Assembly (NCBI GenBank): GCA_946411505.1
Contig: CAMKEG010000008.1
Coordinates: forward strand, 56,612-120,611
Reading direction: 5' to 3'
DNA length: 64,000 nt
DNA from: an uncultured Treponema sp.
GTDB taxonomy: Bacteria; Spirochaetota; Spirochaetia; Treponematales; Treponemataceae
Shown here: positions 48,379 to 57,866 of the stretch, in pieces
Layout: the number at the start of each line of letters is the position of its first letter
Position numbering within the stretch: position 1 is the stretch's first letter
Notes under the pieces: model-generated
Seen by the model: the letters and a program-made list of their open reading frames with translations, nothing else
Told to the model about the DNA's origin: nothing
Databases searched by the model: none
Translations under genes and position numbers: made by a program

Positions 48379-49279
48379 GCGCGAGCTTGTCCTGCAATAT
48401 TTGATTGACGGAAACGTTCCGGTTACCGTAACTCCGATAGAAAGCCCGGAAGAGGACGACGGCGGCAAAGTCAAGCCCGCCACGTCGGCGCTTTTTCCCA
48501 TCGCCATAAAGGCCGAGCAGCTGAAAGTCTTGGAGCAGGGAATAATCCTTTTGACAAACCCTCCCCAAAACGTGAAGAATTTCATCGACAAAAAGGCGCG
48601 GGTGGAATTTTATTTCAACCGCCTGGGCCTCTACTTTGAGACAAAAATAAAGCAAATAAAGGCGGGCCTCGCGCTCGTCATTCCGTCTTCTATAAGCAGA
48701 ATTCAGGAAGCCGTCCCCAAGAGCCGGCCTACGGAATTTGCCGCGCAATTGTATTTTTCCGTAAACCAAAAGACCGACGTTCACATTGACTGCGTTCCAG
48801 CCGAAGGCTACGACATTTTTTCAAAGCCTGTCTGGAAGGACATCGCGGAAGGCGCGCAGCAAAAGGCCAAGGCCTATTTGGAGGAGTTTATCGTCCACGC
48901 GCGGCAGAAGGGGGTCGCGGGAAGCGGCGTGCAATTGATTCCAGTTGTCCGCTACTTGTCGGAAAAAGTTTCAAAAATTGAAAGCGTTCAAGGCAGAAAA
49001 AGCCCGCTTGAGACGCTCTTTGTCAACCACGAGCGAATCGTTTTTGGACAAAAGACCGGCAACGTCGACTTGCAGGACGGAACGGAATACGCGCTTGAAA
49101 TGTCTTTTCCTATGCCGCGCCCCTTGACCGAGCGAAAAATTTTCGCCACTTGCCGCATCGAGTCAAACTATTACGACGACGAAAAAGAATTTGTCTGCGT
49201 GGTTTGCCGCTACACTTCGCTTCAAGAGGAAGACATGAGGTTTTTGTACGAAAAAGGAACCGGCGAAAAGCTTGTCTAA
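48350..49279 (+). CDS. PilZ/YcgR-like cytoplasmic protein (tentative)
   Basis: The 309-residue protein has no signal peptide. Two beta-rich segments are visible: residues about 45-130 (ARVEFYFNRLGLYFETKIKQIKAGLALVIPSSISRIQE), which resemble the N-terminal domain of YcgR-type flagellar brakes, and a second half with long helices. I do not see an intact RxxxR...D/NxSxxG c-di-GMP motif, so PilZ function is only a suggestion. It overlaps the preceding lipoprotein gene by 29 nt and the convergent permease gene by 4 nt. Confidence 0.5.
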   Translation: MEAAKLTGIERELVLQYLIDGNVPVTVTPIESPEEDDGGKVKPATSALFPIAIKAEQLKVLEQGIILLTNPPQNVKNFIDKKARVEFYFNRLGLYFETKIKQIKAGLALVIPSSISRIQEAVPKSRPTEFAAQLYFSVNQKTDVHIDCVPAEGYDIFSKPVWKDIAEGAQQKAKAYLEEFIVHARQKGVAGSGVQLIPVVRYLSEKVSKIESVQGRKSPLETLFVNHERIVFGQKTGNVDLQDGTEYALEMSFPMPRPLTERKIFATCRIESNYYDDEKEFVCVVCRYTSLQEEDMRFLYEKGTGEKLV

Positions 49280-50457
49280 ATAAAGTAGGGGCCTTTTTGA
49301 TTCTTTTCGTCGACGGCAGGCTTCTCTTTTTCTTGGCTAGTTTTTTCGTCCGAGGAGCTTTCTTCCTTTTTTATGGACTTGTTGTTGCCCAACAAAATTC
49401 CGACCGGCTTTAGGAACGAAACGTTTTCGCAAATAATTTTTATGAACACCAAGAAGGGCACCGCAAAAAGCATTCCGATAAAGCCCCATACCCAGCCCCA
49501 AACGCTCAAGGAAACAAGAATCAAGAAGGGCGATATGTCAAGGTTTCCGCCCTCTACGCGCGGCTCCACAAAATTTCCTAAAATCATGTTTGCAAAGAGC
49601 ATCAGGAGCGCGGCGGCTATTATCGGCGGAAGCGACGGAAAAAATTGAAGCACGGAGAAAAATACCGTCAACAAAAATGAAATCACGCTTCCGAACGTCG
49701 GGATGAAGTTGAGCAAAAATGCAAGAAAGGCCCAGACAATCGCGAAGTCCACGCCTATGATTGAAAGGCCCGCGAAGACCACAATTCCTGTGGCGAGCGA
49801 AATCGCGAATTTTATCGAAAGGTAGCTGGTGGTGTCCACGATGACTTTTGTAATCACGCTCTTCACCCTGTGACGCATTTTTCCTTCAAAGGCCAAGGTT
49901 ATCTTTTTTTCAAAAGTTCCCGCCTCGACAAGAAGGAAGGTGTACATCATGAAAATCACAAAAAGGGTTTTTGCGAATGAAAGCGCCGTGTTGGACACCG
50001 AGACGGCCGCCGTCTGCAAGTATTGGCGGATTTTCAACTGGCCGAGCAAATTTTCAATCAGGGTTTTTCCTTCGTCGTAGCTTAGGTTGAACTGCGTGGC
50101 CGCGTACTTGTAGATTGTCAGGAAGCGGTTTTCGTAGCGCGGGTAGGCGCTTATGATTGACGCGGCGCTTGCCTGCAAAAGCCGGGCGATGGCTCCAATC
50201 AACAAAATGAAGGCGATTAAGGTAACCAAAACGCCCGCGCCCCAAGGCAAGCGCAGCTTGTTCCGCATCTTGCGCACGGCGGGGAGCGCGACCAACGCCA
50301 GCAAAATGGACAGTATTATTTGAACCGAAATTGTCTTGGTCACTTTTAGGATGGCGACAAAAGCCACCATCGCAAAAAATGTCAGCAGAATGAAAATTCT
50401 GCGGGGATAGTTTTTTTCAACCGGCGGCTTGACGCTCGCATGGAAAAAGTCTTCCAA
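49276..50457 (-). CDS. AI-2E-family (PerM/UPF0118) membrane permease
   Basis: The 393-residue protein has about seven to eight membrane helices in the family pattern: two N-terminal hairpins, a long soluble loop, then FLLNFIPTFGSVISFLLTVFF (the conserved 'NfIP.iG' motif) and GNFVEPRVEGGNLDISPFLILVSLSVWGWVWGFIGMLFAVP. Members include the AI-2 exporter TqsA and Na+/H+ antiporters, so the cargo is unknown. A Lys/Glu-rich tail follows. It starts 2 nt after the serS stop. Confidence 0.88.
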   Translation of the reverse strand: MEDFFHASVKPPVEKNYPRRIFILLTFFAMVAFVAILKVTKTISVQIILSILLALVALPAVRKMRNKLRLPWGAGVLVTLIAFILLIGAIARLLQASAASIISAYPRYENRFLTIYKYAATQFNLSYDEGKTLIENLLGQLKIRQYLQTAAVSVSNTALSFAKTLFVIFMMYTFLLVEAGTFEKKITLAFEGKMRHRVKSVITKVIVDTTSYLSIKFAISLATGIVVFAGLSIIGVDFAIVWAFLAFLLNFIPTFGSVISFLLTVFFSVLQFFPSLPPIIAAALLMLFANMILGNFVEPRVEGGNLDISPFLILVSLSVWGWVWGFIGMLFAVPFLVFIKIICENVSFLKPVGILLGNNKSIKKEESSSDEKTSQEKEKPAVDEKNQKGPYFI

Positions 50458-50459
50458 TT

Positions 50460-51737
50460 TTATTTCCTTGGCCCAATCTTGTCAAAGCCGCAGAGGGGAA
50501 CGAGCGCCTCAGGAATTGTGATGGAGCCGTCCTCGTTTTGGTAGTTCTCAACGATGGCAAGCATCGCGCGTCCAACGGCGATGGCAGTTCCGTTGAGCAT
50601 GTGCACGTATTTGTTCTTTCCGTCGTCGTCCTTGTAGCGGACGTTAAGGCGGCGGCTTTGGTAGTCCGTGCAGTTTGATGTGGAAGTCACCTCGCCGTAT
50701 TCGCCTCCGTTGCGTCCCGGCATCCAGGCTTCCAAGTCCCACTTGCGGTAGGCCGGCGCGCCAAGGTCTCCGGTGCACGTGTCAACGACGTGGAAGGGAA
50801 GGCCCAATCCGGTAAAGATTTCCTCTTCGATAAGGCGCAATTTTTCGTGCAGCTCGTCGCTCTGCTCGGGAACGCAGTAAACAAACATCTCGACTTTGTC
50901 AAACTGGTGGACGCGGTAAAGGCCCTTGCTGAACTGGCCGGCGGCTCCGGCTTCGCGCCTAAAGCAGTGCGAAAGTCCGCAGTACATGAGCGGCAATTTT
51001 GCCTTGTCCAAAATTTCTTCGGAATGGTAGCCGCCAAGCGTGATTTCGGCCGTCGCGACCAAGCAAGTTCCTTCTTCCTCGATGCAATAAACGTTTGACT
51101 CGTTTCCGCGCGGGTTAAAGCCGATGCCTTGAAGAATTTCCTGGCGGGCGACGTCCGGCGTGATGAAGGGAGTGAAGCCATGCTTTCGCAAAAGGTTAAG
51201 CGTGTACATAATCAAGGCTTGCTCCAAGAAGACCGCCTCGTTCTTTAGGTAATAGAATTTTGGGCCCGAAACTTTAGTTCCGCGCTCAAAGTCTATCAAG
51301 TCCAATTCTTCCATAAGCTGAACGTGGTCGCGCGGCTCAAAGTCAAACTTGCGCGGGGTTCCAACCTTCTTCACCTCAAGGTTTTCTGTGTCCAGCTTTC
51401 CGATCGGAACGGCGGGATTGCACATGTTGGGAATCTTTCGCGCGGCTTCTTCCAAGGCCGGCTCGATTTTTTCAAGGTCGGCTTCTACGGCCGCGATTTC
51501 TTCCTTGATTTTCTTTCCTTCGTCAATCAATTTTTGGCGGGCGTCCGGCTCCATCTTGCCTTTCATCGCGGCGGCGTTTTGGTTTCGCTGCTGCTGCAAG
51601 TCCTGGCGCTTTGTGACGAGCGCGGTCCTTTTGTCGTAGAGTTCCACCACGATGTCCGCGTCGGCTGTCATATTGCGGTTTTTGATGTTCTCTTTTACCG
51701 CGTCCAAGTTTTCTTTGATGAATTTGTAGTCCAACAT
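50460..51737 (-). CDS. serS: Seryl-tRNA synthetase
   Basis: The 425-residue class II synthetase has the N-terminal antiparallel coiled coil (about residues 30-100) that grips the tRNA-Ser variable arm, motif 2 in CGLSHCFRREAGAAG with a downstream RVHQFDKVE, and motif 3 in NGTAIAVGRAMLAIVENYQ. VATAEITLGGYHSEEI is the serine-site region. Length is normal. It belongs to the minus-strand run from smc to the permease. Confidence 0.97.
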   Translation of the reverse strand: MLDYKFIKENLDAVKENIKNRNMTADADIVVELYDKRTALVTKRQDLQQQRNQNAAAMKGKMEPDARQKLIDEGKKIKEEIAAVEADLEKIEPALEEAARKIPNMCNPAVPIGKLDTENLEVKKVGTPRKFDFEPRDHVQLMEELDLIDFERGTKVSGPKFYYLKNEAVFLEQALIMYTLNLLRKHGFTPFITPDVARQEILQGIGFNPRGNESNVYCIEEEGTCLVATAEITLGGYHSEEILDKAKLPLMYCGLSHCFRREAGAAGQFSKGLYRVHQFDKVEMFVYCVPEQSDELHEKLRLIEEEIFTGLGLPFHVVDTCTGDLGAPAYRKWDLEAWMPGRNGGEYGEVTSTSNCTDYQSRRLNVRYKDDDGKNKYVHMLNGTAIAVGRAMLAIVENYQNEDGSITIPEALVPLCGFDKIGPRK

Positions 51738-51763
51738 CTTTTTGCCTCTTTGAAAAAATTCTT

Positions 51764-52495
51764 TTATTTTATTTCGTATTCACAATGAACTGTCACGGAG
51801 ACTTCGCTGTTTCCAGCGCTTATCGGCGTCGCAAAGTCGTTGGCGGCCATCATCATCTTGCTTTCCGCGCGCGCGGCGTAAATCGGCGAGCCCAGCTCCT
51901 CGATTTTAATCACGCGGCCCAATTCGGCGCCGGCGGTCTTTGCCATAAGGTTGGCGGCTTCGGCGGCGTTCTTAATCGCAAGCGTTCGGGCTTCGCGCAA
52001 GGCGTCGGAAGTTTTTGTCGCCGAAAACTGGATTGAGTTGAATTCGTTGGCGCCGTTCTTTACCGCGACGTCAATCGCGTTTCCGGCCTTGCTTGTGTCC
52101 ATCGTCACGATGTGGATTGAGTTTGTCACGCGGTAGTCGCCGCGGTACTGGACGCCGTTTCTGTTTGAAATGTCCTGCCAAATTCTGTAGTCGCTGGTCG
52201 TTATCGATTCGGCCGGAAATCCCGCGTCAATCAAGGCCACGCGGACTTTTGTCACCGCCTCGGCGTTTAGGCGCGCGGCTTCGATTACCGAGCGGTTGTA
52301 GGTGACGACGGCCACGTTGATTGTGGCCATGTCGCTTTTTACGCTGACCGCGCCCGTTCCTGAAACGGAAATCCATCTGGCCTGTTCGCTCGCTTCAGGC
52401 GCCCTGAGGACGCAAGATGAAAGCGGCAGCGCTGCCAAAGAAAGCGAGAGCGCCGCGAGAGGGGCGGCGATTTTTCTTGAAAAGTTTTTCTTCAT
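51764..52495 (-). CDS. SIMPL-domain (DUF541) lipoprotein
   Basis: The 243-residue lipoprotein has a signal ending LPLSSC-V. The SIMPL domain is shown by WISVSGTGAVSVKSDMATINVAVVTYN, an AARLNAEAVTKVRVALIDAG segment, and later AREARTLAIKNAAEAANLMAKTAGAELG. Such proteins (for example BP26) form periplasmic or surface oligomers; function is poorly known. It ends 26 nt before serS. Confidence 0.85.
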   Translation of the reverse strand: MKKNFSRKIAAPLAALSLSLAALPLSSCVLRAPEASEQARWISVSGTGAVSVKSDMATINVAVVTYNRSVIEAARLNAEAVTKVRVALIDAGFPAESITTSDYRIWQDISNRNGVQYRGDYRVTNSIHIVTMDTSKAGNAIDVAVKNGANEFNSIQFSATKTSDALREARTLAIKNAAEAANLMAKTAGAELGRVIKIEELGSPIYAARAESKMMMAANDFATPISAGNSEVSVTVHCEYEIK

Positions 52496-52505
52496 ACAAA
52501 CCTTC

Positions 52506-54101
52506 TTACCTTATGTCTATGTAAAATCTCTTTAAGTAAATCGAGCGTTCGTTGGCCCTGCGCCAAAAGCGGCTTTGCGGCCAGTTCTTTATCAGCGTGT
52601 CGTAGGCGCCAATCGCGCTCTTTATGTTCCTGACTTCGGACTTGGCTTCCAAAATCAAGCCTTCCAAATAAAGGCCCGCGTCGATGTCTTCCGTGGCCGT
52701 GTCAAAGAATTGCTGGACCAAGTCCAAGGCATCGGCGTAGCGCTTTTCGTCATAGGCCTTCTGGGCTTTTTCCAAAAGGCTCGACGCCTTGGCGCTTCCA
52801 ACGCCCGCGCCTTCGCCGCTTTTTTGCGGGCTTGGCGCGGCTTGCGCCGCCGGGGCCGGACCTGTCGCCGCCGCCGATGTTCTTTGCTTGCCTTCGGCCT
52901 TTTCCTGGCCGGAAGTTTGGATTACAGTTTGAACTTTTTCCGACGGAGAGTTTTCGCCTTGGCGTTCCGCGCGCCCGGCTTCATTTGCTTTCGGAAGGGG
53001 AGCGGCCTCTTCGCTTGTGGCCGGAGCGCCGTTTTCTTCCTGTTTTTGGGCAGTTTCCCGCTCGGCGGATTTTTCTTCAACGGCCTTTGTCCTGTCAAAC
53101 TTTGGCGGAACGACTTCCGCGTAAGAAGGCGCGGTTACATGAACGCCGTCGGCCGCGCTCTTTTCGCCGATTGAAATTTCTATGTAGTCGTCGATGTAGT
53201 TTCCTGTCAATATGTCGTTCTTGTAAAAATGCAAGAGCGCCGTTCCCGGCTCTTTTGAGCGAAGGCTGAACGTTGTCTCGCCGTTGCCCAGCTTGCGGCC
53301 CTGAAAAATAAAGTGGTCGCCCGAGCCTTCCTCGCCAAGGTAAATCCAGCCGCTTCCGGGATAGATTATGTCGACAAACTGGTTGTTCTTTATCGTCATC
53401 GCTCGGCTTGCGGCCGGCGCAGGCTTTTCTTCCTCTTGGGGCGCTTCGTCCTCTTCCTTTTGTGGAGGAGTCAGCGCGATCGCTTCGTTGGCCGCGTCTG
53501 AAATTGCCGCCGCTCCAGTTGTCGCCGCGCCTGAAATTGCGGCGGCCGCTTGCGCCTGCGTCTGGGCTCCGCTTCCGCTTGCCGCGGCTGGAACTGACGG
53601 AGCGGAAGGGGCTGATGGCGCGCTTGACGCGTCGCGGCCGGCCGGCGGTTGGTTTTGAACGTTCGGCTCTTGGCTTAAGGCTAAGGCGCGGGCGTCTTCC
53701 GTTTTTTCGCCGTCCATTTGGCTTGTGTATTCCGAGGGCGCTTGCCCAAAGTCCTCTTCGGCTTCGTCTTTTTCTTGGCTTTCGTTGGACGCCCTTATTT
53801 TTTCCGCAAGGGAAGGGCCTTGTTGTTGCGGGCCGGATTCGCCTTCCTGCTCCTCTTCCAAAAGGGTGCGGAATTCCTCAAATTCGCTTTCAGGAATTTT
53901 TTCAGCAAGCTCGGCTTCTTCCTGGCTTTCAAGATTTTCGGCCGCGCTTTCCTCGGCTTCAACGGCTTCTCCGCTTGCGCTTGGTTCCGCGAACGCCTCG
54001 GAATTTTCCTGGGCCCTTGTCACGGCTCCTTCCGAGCTCTTGCAAGAGAAAACAAAAACAGAAAGCGGCAAGATTATCGCCGCAAAAAAAATCTTTTTCA
54101 C
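52506..54101 (-). CDS. Lipoprotein with long acidic/Ala-Pro linkers and TPR-like C-terminus
   Basis: The 531-residue lipoprotein has a signal ending VFVFSC-K. Residues about 25-225 are low-complexity Glu/Ser/Ala/Pro. A beta domain (about 225-310: MTIKNNQFVDIIYPGSGWIYLGEE) follows, then another low-complexity linker. A C-terminal helical region (about 440-531: LLEKAQKAYDEKRYADALDLVQQFF, then AIGAYDTLIKNWPQSRFWRRA) looks like two TPR repeats. The layout suggests a tether spanning the periplasm. It overlaps the upstream 122-residue gene by 4 nt. Confidence 0.75.
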   Translation of the reverse strand: MKKIFFAAIILPLSVFVFSCKSSEGAVTRAQENSEAFAEPSASGEAVEAEESAAENLESQEEAELAEKIPESEFEEFRTLLEEEQEGESGPQQQGPSLAEKIRASNESQEKDEAEEDFGQAPSEYTSQMDGEKTEDARALALSQEPNVQNQPPAGRDASSAPSAPSAPSVPAAASGSGAQTQAQAAAAISGAATTGAAAISDAANEAIALTPPQKEEDEAPQEEEKPAPAASRAMTIKNNQFVDIIYPGSGWIYLGEEGSGDHFIFQGRKLGNGETTFSLRSKEPGTALLHFYKNDILTGNYIDDYIEISIGEKSAADGVHVTAPSYAEVVPPKFDRTKAVEEKSAERETAQKQEENGAPATSEEAAPLPKANEAGRAERQGENSPSEKVQTVIQTSGQEKAEGKQRTSAAATGPAPAAQAAPSPQKSGEGAGVGSAKASSLLEKAQKAYDEKRYADALDLVQQFFDTATEDIDAGLYLEGLILEAKSEVRNIKSAIGAYDTLIKNWPQSRFWRRANERSIYLKRFYIDIR

Positions 54102-54466
54102 GGAGCGGCCTCCGTTATGTTTTTTACAAGCGCGTCGTTGGCCCTTGAAAGCTTTTCAACCGCGCCGGCGTCAGGAACAGAAAGCCATTCTTTGACTTCT
54201 TCCTCTGTCCATTTTTCCTTTGTCTCCCGGCTTACGGCGTAGTCTTGCGGAATCGAAACGCCTTGCGGCAAAAGCAAGTCTTGGTCGGCCTCCAGGGGAG
54301 GGCTTCTAAAGTTTGAGCTTGGGACTTCCCGCTTTTGCGGAATGAAAATCAAGGCAATGAGCGCCGCGCAAAAGAAAATCGCCAGTATTGACGAAAGCAA
54401 AAGCGCCTTTTGCCTTTGCGAGAAAAAATCCATTATTTTGTCGCCAAGTTCAGAAAAATCAATCAC
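54098..54466 (-). CDS. Single-pass membrane protein, 122 aa, between smc and a lipoprotein
   Basis: The protein has one membrane helix (ALLLSSILAIFFCAALIALIFI, residues about 20-42) followed by a polar periplasm-side region. Its ATG overlaps the smc stop by 4 nt, and its own stop overlaps the next ATG by 4 nt, so the three are translationally coupled. I do not recognise a family. Confidence 0.72.
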   Translation of the reverse strand: MIDFSELGDKIMDFFSQRQKALLLSSILAIFFCAALIALIFIPQKREVPSSNFRSPPLEADQDLLLPQGVSIPQDYAVSRETKEKWTEEEVKEWLSVPDAGAVEKLSRANDALVKNITEAAP

Positions 54467-57462
54467 TGCTGGCTTTGCTCCGTTTCAGGCGCGGCGGCTT
54501 CCTGGTTCTGAACAGAATTCTGGTTCCGTGAGGAATCCTGGTTCTGCGAAGAATCCTGGTTCTGCGAAGCGCTCTTGTCGCGGCGCGGCGGACGCGGGGG
54601 AATCACAACGCCTTCCTCCGGCGGAACGTCTTCCTCGACAAAGTCGTCGGGCTTTTCAATATAGTTCTTCTTTATTTTGTCAATGTCCTCGTCAAGGCGC
54701 AAGGCGATGATTTTTGAAACGCCCGACTCTTCCATTGTGACGCCGAGCATGGAGCTTGCGCCCATAACGGTCTTTTTATTGTGGGTGATGACGATGTACT
54801 GGCTCACGTTCGCAAAAGCGGTGAGCGCGGTTACAAAGCTTCCTACGTTTTTGTCGTCAAGCGCCGCGTCAATCTCGTCAAGCAAGCAGAAGGGGCTTGG
54901 ACGAACTTGGTAGGTGGCGAACAAAAGCGCTATGGCGGTCATCGTCTTTTCGCCGCCCGAAAGAAGCGCGATGCTTTCCAATTTTTTTCCCGGCGGCTGC
55001 GCCAAAATGTCGATTCCCGTCGTTAGGACGTTTTCAGGATTCTCCAAGCGCAATTCCGCGCGGCCTCCGCCAAACAAGCGGCGGAACATATTGTGGAAAT
55101 TTCTTTTGATTTTGTTGTAAGTTTCCAAGAAAAGCTCGGAAGACTTTGACTTGATTTCTTCCGCGACGCGCTCCAAGTCCTTGAGGGATTTGAGCGTGTC
55201 GTTGTAGTTGGCCTCTTGGCGCTCGTAGCGCTCCTTGACTTCCACAAACTCTTCCGGAGCCATCAAGTTTATTCCGTGGCTCAACTCGTCCAGCTCGCCT
55301 CTCTTTTTGGAAAGCTTTTCCTTCAAGTCCAAGGGCTGGGCGGTTATCGTGTACATTCGCTCCTCGTATTCCATCAAGTCGCGGGAATATTGGTCGAGGA
55401 AGTTTTGCTTGACGTTCTTTATTTCCGTTTCGTTTTGAATCAAAGAGCTTGAAAGCTGCTCGTACTGGGCTTGGTACTTGTTGAGCGTTTCCTGCTTTTT
55501 GTTGAGGTCGTTGGTCTTGCCGGAAACCTTGTTGTTGTAGTCCTTGATTTCTTCGTCAAGCTCCTTCAAGCGGTCGGCGGTCTTTGTTCCACGCGCCTCT
55601 ATTTCGGAAAGCTCCTCTTCTATCGTTTGTATTTGCTCGTCCAAGTCTTCCTTGCGCTTTTGCTCGGCGTAAAGGTCGTCCTCGTTTTGGCGCAAGTTGT
55701 TCTCTTCCGTGGTCAGCGTGCGGCGCAGCATCGTCATTTGGTTTTGGGCGCCGGCGATTTGCTCCTTCATCTTGGCTTCGTTTACTTGAAGGTTTGCGAG
55801 CGTTTCCTTGTATTCGGAAATTTTCTCGCCCAAAGCCTCGTTCTCTTTTTTTAGCTCGTCGATTCGCTTGTTCAGCTCGCCGACTTGCGCCAAGTTTTCC
55901 AAAACCTTTTGGTCCACGCCGCGCTTCTTTGTGATGATTCCTTCCGGGCTCAGGAACTCGCCGATAAACTGGGGCGAGGCCTTTATGTAGGCGTCAAGCG
56001 CGGCTTGAAGGGTTTGAAGCATTTGCAAGGCGTCGCCAAAGGCCGCGGCGGACTCGCTCGCGAGCTTGGCTCCGTCGCTGGTGGCGCCTGTCTTTACCGC
56101 GTCGTCAAAAATGTTCTTGCGGCCTTGGACAAAAATCTTAAGTTTTCCCAAGGTGTCGTCAAGCTCTTGCTTGGCCTGGCTCATCGCGTTTTGCGAATAG
56201 CCCGCGCTCTTAAGCTTGGCGTCAAGCTCGGTGACGATGTCTTCCGTAATCGCGGTAAGCTCTTTTTGCAAGTTTGTCCTTGCAAGGTCAAGGTCTTCTA
56301 TCAATTCCTGCTTTTCGCTGGCCACCGCGTCGTTGTCCTGGATGCGCTTTGAGGCGTTGTTTATGTTCTGGCCAAAGGAGTCGATGTTTTGCTTAATGTC
56401 CGCGAGCCGCTTTTCCTTTTCATGCATCTCGCTTTCGGATTCGTCAAGCTCTTCGTTGATGCTGTCGATTCGCTCCTGGATTGATTTTCTGTGGTTTTCT
56501 ATTTGCGCGATTTTTTCGTTTATTTCCGACTGGCGGCTGTTGAACTGTTTTTGCAGCTCCAGCTTTCCGTTCTTTTCGCCCTGAATTTTTATCAATTCCT
56601 GGGTTCCTTCGGCCACTTGGTCTTGAAGGCTCTTTATCTTGTCGGTGTTTTCGGTCAGCGCGCTGTTAATCGCGTAGATTTCCGCGCGGATGTCCTCGCG
56701 CTTTTTTTCTATCTCGGCCTTTGTCTTTTCGTTGCGGCTCTGCTGCTCCACAAAGCCCTTCAACTTTAAAAGCTGGATGTCAAGCTGCAAGTCAAAGACT
56801 TCTTCCTTGACCTTGCGGTATTTCTTTGTCTTTTCCGCCTGAACCTTGAGCGTCTCGTAGCTGCGCTTGGTTTCGGCCAAGACGGCCTCGATTTGCGTCA
56901 AGTTTGTCTTTGTCTTTTCCAGTTCGCGCTCGGCTTCGGCGCATTCCGCCTTGGAACGGCTGATACCCGCGGCCTCCTCAAAAAGGTAGCGGCGGTCTTC
57001 GGGCTTGCTCGAAAGGATTTGGTCGATTTTTCCCTGTTCCATAACGGAATAGGCGGCCTTTCCTACGCCGGTGTCCATGAAAAGTTTTTTGATTTCCGAC
57101 GGGCCGACTTGCTCGTTGTTGATGAAGTACTGGCTTTCTCCGGAACGGAAGAGGCGGCGCTTGATGGCGATTTCGGAATCGGGGCGGGGAAGGAGCGAGT
57201 TTTCGTTAAGGATTGTGAGCGTGACTTCGGCCAAGTTGAGGGCGGGGCGGGTTTCCGTTCCGTTGAAAATGACGCCTTCCATTGTGGCGGCGCGCAAATT
57301 CTTGGACTTGTTCTCGGCGAGAACCCATTTCATCGCGTCAACTACATTGCTTTTTCCGCAGCCGTTTGGTCCCAAAAGCGCGGTGATTCCGTCCGCAAAG
57401 TCGATGTGAGTGCGGTCGGCGAACGACTTAAAACCGAATATGTCAAGACTTTTTAAAAACAC
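54463..57462 (-). CDS. smc: Chromosome segregation ATPase SMC, shortened
   Basis: The 999-residue protein has SMC head motifs: Walker A GPNGCGKSNVVDA near residue 32, the signature LLSGGEKTMTAIALLFA, and Walker B FCLLDEIDAALDD near 875. Two long coiled coils flank a central region (about 415-520) that is Ala/Lys-rich and lacks the usual folded SMC hinge motifs; this explains a length about 150-200 residues below typical. The C-terminus adds a Pro/Arg stretch and a Ser-Gln-Asn-Gln tandem repeat (54505-54570 region). SMC compacts and segregates the chromosome. It heads a minus-strand operon. Confidence 0.9.
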   Translation of the reverse strand: MFLKSLDIFGFKSFADRTHIDFADGITALLGPNGCGKSNVVDAMKWVLAENKSKNLRAATMEGVIFNGTETRPALNLAEVTLTILNENSLLPRPDSEIAIKRRLFRSGESQYFINNEQVGPSEIKKLFMDTGVGKAAYSVMEQGKIDQILSSKPEDRRYLFEEAAGISRSKAECAEAERELEKTKTNLTQIEAVLAETKRSYETLKVQAEKTKKYRKVKEEVFDLQLDIQLLKLKGFVEQQSRNEKTKAEIEKKREDIRAEIYAINSALTENTDKIKSLQDQVAEGTQELIKIQGEKNGKLELQKQFNSRQSEINEKIAQIENHRKSIQERIDSINEELDESESEMHEKEKRLADIKQNIDSFGQNINNASKRIQDNDAVASEKQELIEDLDLARTNLQKELTAITEDIVTELDAKLKSAGYSQNAMSQAKQELDDTLGKLKIFVQGRKNIFDDAVKTGATSDGAKLASESAAAFGDALQMLQTLQAALDAYIKASPQFIGEFLSPEGIITKKRGVDQKVLENLAQVGELNKRIDELKKENEALGEKISEYKETLANLQVNEAKMKEQIAGAQNQMTMLRRTLTTEENNLRQNEDDLYAEQKRKEDLDEQIQTIEEELSEIEARGTKTADRLKELDEEIKDYNNKVSGKTNDLNKKQETLNKYQAQYEQLSSSLIQNETEIKNVKQNFLDQYSRDLMEYEERMYTITAQPLDLKEKLSKKRGELDELSHGINLMAPEEFVEVKERYERQEANYNDTLKSLKDLERVAEEIKSKSSELFLETYNKIKRNFHNMFRRLFGGGRAELRLENPENVLTTGIDILAQPPGKKLESIALLSGGEKTMTAIALLFATYQVRPSPFCLLDEIDAALDDKNVGSFVTALTAFANVSQYIVITHNKKTVMGASSMLGVTMEESGVSKIIALRLDEDIDKIKKNYIEKPDDFVEEDVPPEEGVVIPPRPPRRDKSASQNQDSSQNQDSSRNQNSVQNQEAAAPETEQSQQ
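54505..54573. repeat. 21-bp-type tandem repeat in the smc 3' end
   Basis: Units of the form GAATCCTGGTTCTGCGAA occur about three to four times, decaying at the ends, and encode NQDSSQNQDSSRNQNSVQNQ-type residues of the SMC tail. Such units can change number by slippage. Confidence 0.75.
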
Positions 57463-57866
57463 GTCAATGCCACCCTAAAAATATTCCGCTTATTTTAGCG
57501 CAAATCGCGGGTTTGTTCAATACTGACGCCGCCGCCCGACCGACCAGCCGCGTTATGGTTATGACAATAAAAAACGCTCCCGCGGAAATCAAACGGCTGC
57601 GAACGAGGTACTTTTAGGGCAAAGCGATTAGCTTAACGTGTCCTATGTTCGCGCCGTTTGCCTTTCCGCTCCGCGTTTTTTTATCGTTCGCAATGCGGCA
57701 GTCCGGGCAACCGTTACGGAAGGAGGTTAAAACACGCGAAGGAGTCGGGCGGTCGTCGGAACCGCTACGGCGACTGGGAGTGTTTTGTTTTTCTTATAAT
57801 ATGGAATGCCGGGCGGACGCGCGAAAATTGTGGACTTTTTACAATATATATGGTAAAATAAAAGGA
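57463..57866. other. 404-bp intergenic region between smc and the giant lipoprotein gene
   Basis: No credible gene is visible. It holds a hairpin at 57729-57786 (AAAACAC with GTGTTTT, an inner AGTCG/CGACT pair, then GTTTTT), which may be a plus-strand terminator. A TATAAT lies at 57795-57800. TGG-TAAAAT at 57851-57859 is the likely -10 of the next gene, 7 nt from its ATG. The source of a transcript ending at the hairpin is unclear. Confidence 0.5.

Noticed and set aside
8879..57780. Recurring 'ACTGGGAG' motif near hairpins (8881, 23462, 57772 and the mirrored copy near 10751)
   Set aside because: The shared part is only eight or nine bases and the surrounding structures differ, so a common element cannot be claimed from this window.
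57729..57792. Possible riboswitch or structured leader before the giant lipoprotein gene
   Set aside because: The hairpin is followed by a T-run and then by a separate -10 box close to the ATG; no known riboswitch core is recognisable.
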